Positions 63,195 through 64,000 of a DNA stretch of 64,000 nucleotides are shown piece after piece. This stretch comes from Lachnospiraceae bacterium (GTDB taxonomy: Bacteria; Bacillota; Clostridia; Lachnospirales; Lachnospiraceae), in contig CABJBM010000018.1 of NCBI GenBank assembly GCA_902363835.1, positions 86,694-150,693 of the forward strand, read 5' to 3'. A model generated the notes under the pieces. That model was not told where the DNA came from. It made no database searches and saw only the letters and a list, made by a program, of their open reading frames with translations. The position numbers and the translations under genes were made by a program. Position 1 is the first letter of the stretch. Each line of letters begins with the position of its first letter.

Positions 63195-63839
63195 TTACCG
63201 TTGTATCTGATAAAGCAGGGCATTGACAATTGCTGCTGCCACATTGCTGCCTCCCTTTCTTCCCCTTGCCACTATAAAGGGAATGTCAGAAAGGGACATG
63301 ATCATTTCCTTTGACTGGACCACATTGACAAATCCTACGGGAACGCCGATGATCAGTCTGGGGTGTATTTTCCTCTCTTTTATCAGCTCATATAGGCGGA
63401 CCAGGGCGGTGGGCGCATTTCCTACTGCAAATATACAGTCTTCCGAAAGCTCTGCCGCTTTATCCATGCTGGCACAGGCCCGGGTGGTCTGGTGGAGTTT
63501 TGCGTATTCTGCAACGTCTTCATCGGCCATAAAACAGCTGACGCTGCAGCCGTTGCGTTTTAGGGCCTTTTTATTGATTCCGGCCATTCCCATGTTGGTG
63601 TCAGTGATGATCCGGACGCCTTCTTTTAATGCCTTGATCCCTTCCAGTACGGCGTGGGGGGAAAATATCAGGTTGTCCGCATAGTCAAAATCGGCGGTGG
63701 TGTGGATCACCCGTTTGATTATTGGTTCGTATTCTGGGTTAAGGACTTTTTCACCGAGTTCTAGGGTTATGAGTTCAAAACTTCTCTTTTCTATTTCCTC
63801 GGGCAGTACCCGTTCCAGCGCTGATTCTTTGCTTTTCAT
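63195..63839 (-). CDS. cbiC: Precorrin-8X / cobalt-precorrin-8 methylmutase
   Basis: 214 residues, full CobH/CbiC length. Motifs: FELI near the N-terminus, HTTADFDYADNLIFSPHA with the catalytic His region, ITDTNMGMAGINK, VGNAPTALVRLYEL and GVPVGFVNVVQSKE with RGRKGGSNVAAAIVNALL at the end. It moves the C-11 methyl group to C-12, giving hydrogenobyrinic or cobyrinic acid, a late step of cobalamin synthesis. GAAAGGAAG precedes the ATG. Other cobalamin genes would lie beyond the window. Confidence 0.94.
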   Translation of the reverse strand: MKSKESALERVLPEEIEKRSFELITLELGEKVLNPEYEPIIKRVIHTTADFDYADNLIFSPHAVLEGIKALKEGVRIITDTNMGMAGINKKALKRNGCSVSCFMADEDVAEYAKLHQTTRACASMDKAAELSEDCIFAVGNAPTALVRLYELIKERKIHPRLIIGVPVGFVNVVQSKEMIMSLSDIPFIVARGRKGGSNVAAAIVNALLYQIQR

Positions 63840-63912
63840 TTGTACTTCCTTTCATTTGTTTGTGGATGGGGGGGCTTGGTAGTGATTCTTTTTGGGGTTT
63901 TAGTCCGCAGTG

Positions 63913-63957
63913 GAGCTGGCAAAACCTGCGGTTTTGCCAGCTCACGGGCATTCGCCC
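63913..63957. repeat. Strong double hairpin near the window end
   Basis: GAGCTGGCAAAAC / GTTTTGCCAGCTC (63913-63925, 63931-63943) is a perfect 13-bp inverted repeat with a 5-base loop. It is followed at once by GGGC ATTC GCCC (63946-63957). No gene is seen from 63840 to 64000. It could be a terminator-like structure or the end of a mobile or repetitive element continuing outside the window. Confidence 0.65.
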
Positions 63958-64000
63958 AATGTCGTCAACTTAAGAAAAACTTGTACTTTGACAACTGAAT

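Noticed and set aside
63840..64000. Cobalamin riboswitch before cbiC
   Set aside because: No B12-box-like sequence was recognised on the minus strand. The visible hairpins are simple inverted repeats.

Overview
The window reads as chromosome of a low-to-moderate GC, endospore-forming Clostridium relative, most likely a Lachnospiraceae member of the Lacrimispora / 'Clostridium saccharolyticum' type. The signs are sigG, sigE-spoIIGA, a SigV/RsiV pair, YesM/YesN two-component systems, Mgl sugar uptake, a DUF5716/DUF5717 locus and strong GGAGG ribosome sites. The genus is inferred from gene content only. No rRNA, tRNA, prophage, transposase or CRISPR array was found.

Layout. 0-1.6 kb: the end of a YesM-type histidine kinase, then a degenerate RbsA-like double ATPase. 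1.8-4.8 kb: metQ, metI and metN on the minus strand, behind a leader that encodes a 31-residue Met/Cys-rich peptide and ends in an intrinsic terminator (a candidate attenuator). 4.8-12.4 kb: housekeeping genes (Sapep dipeptidase, YqeY, RF3, esterase, coaBC, divergent coaX, sigG with a folded leader). 12.7-19.7 kb: an L-ascorbate-type (ula) operon with PTS IIA/IIB/IIC, lactonase, epimerases, a DeoR repressor and an unexplained beta-propeller protein, but no UlaD; its promoter is flanked by two matching operator-like sites. 20-25 kb: AraC/GyrI regulator with DUF3788, RsiV-like anti-sigma with its ECF sigma, and spoIIGA-sigE behind a wide-spaced promoter.

25-34 kb: valS under a T-box, then a three-gene locus of unknown function (TPR protein, DUF5716-like actin/Hsp70-fold protein, 1190-aa DUF5717-like protein). 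34-40 kb: malic enzyme, DUF4364, a small membrane protein, a GNAT enzyme and a polar amino-acid ABC transporter. 40-46.5 kb: tig-clpP-clpX-lon-engB. 46.6-52.7 kb: an operon with an MglB-like protein, a DJ-1 protein, a solute-binding lipoprotein and a GGDEF-EAL enzyme, without permeases. 53-63 kb: a YesN response regulator, a YesM kinase, two membrane-anchored sugar-binding proteins and mglB-mglA-mglC, which together look like a sugar sensing and uptake unit. 63.2-63.8 kb: cbiC/cobH.

A family of dispersed repeats with a 52-bp period crosses these regions. Copies sit directly upstream of genes and always in the orientation of the downstream gene. They carry a GCCCA...TGGGC hairpin and often end in a purine-rich stretch that can act as the Shine-Dalgarno site. 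Tandem arrays occur at 35.3, 40.7 and 56.1 kb, and single or decayed copies elsewhere. This family and the Met-rich metNIQ leader are the two most noteworthy signals in the window.
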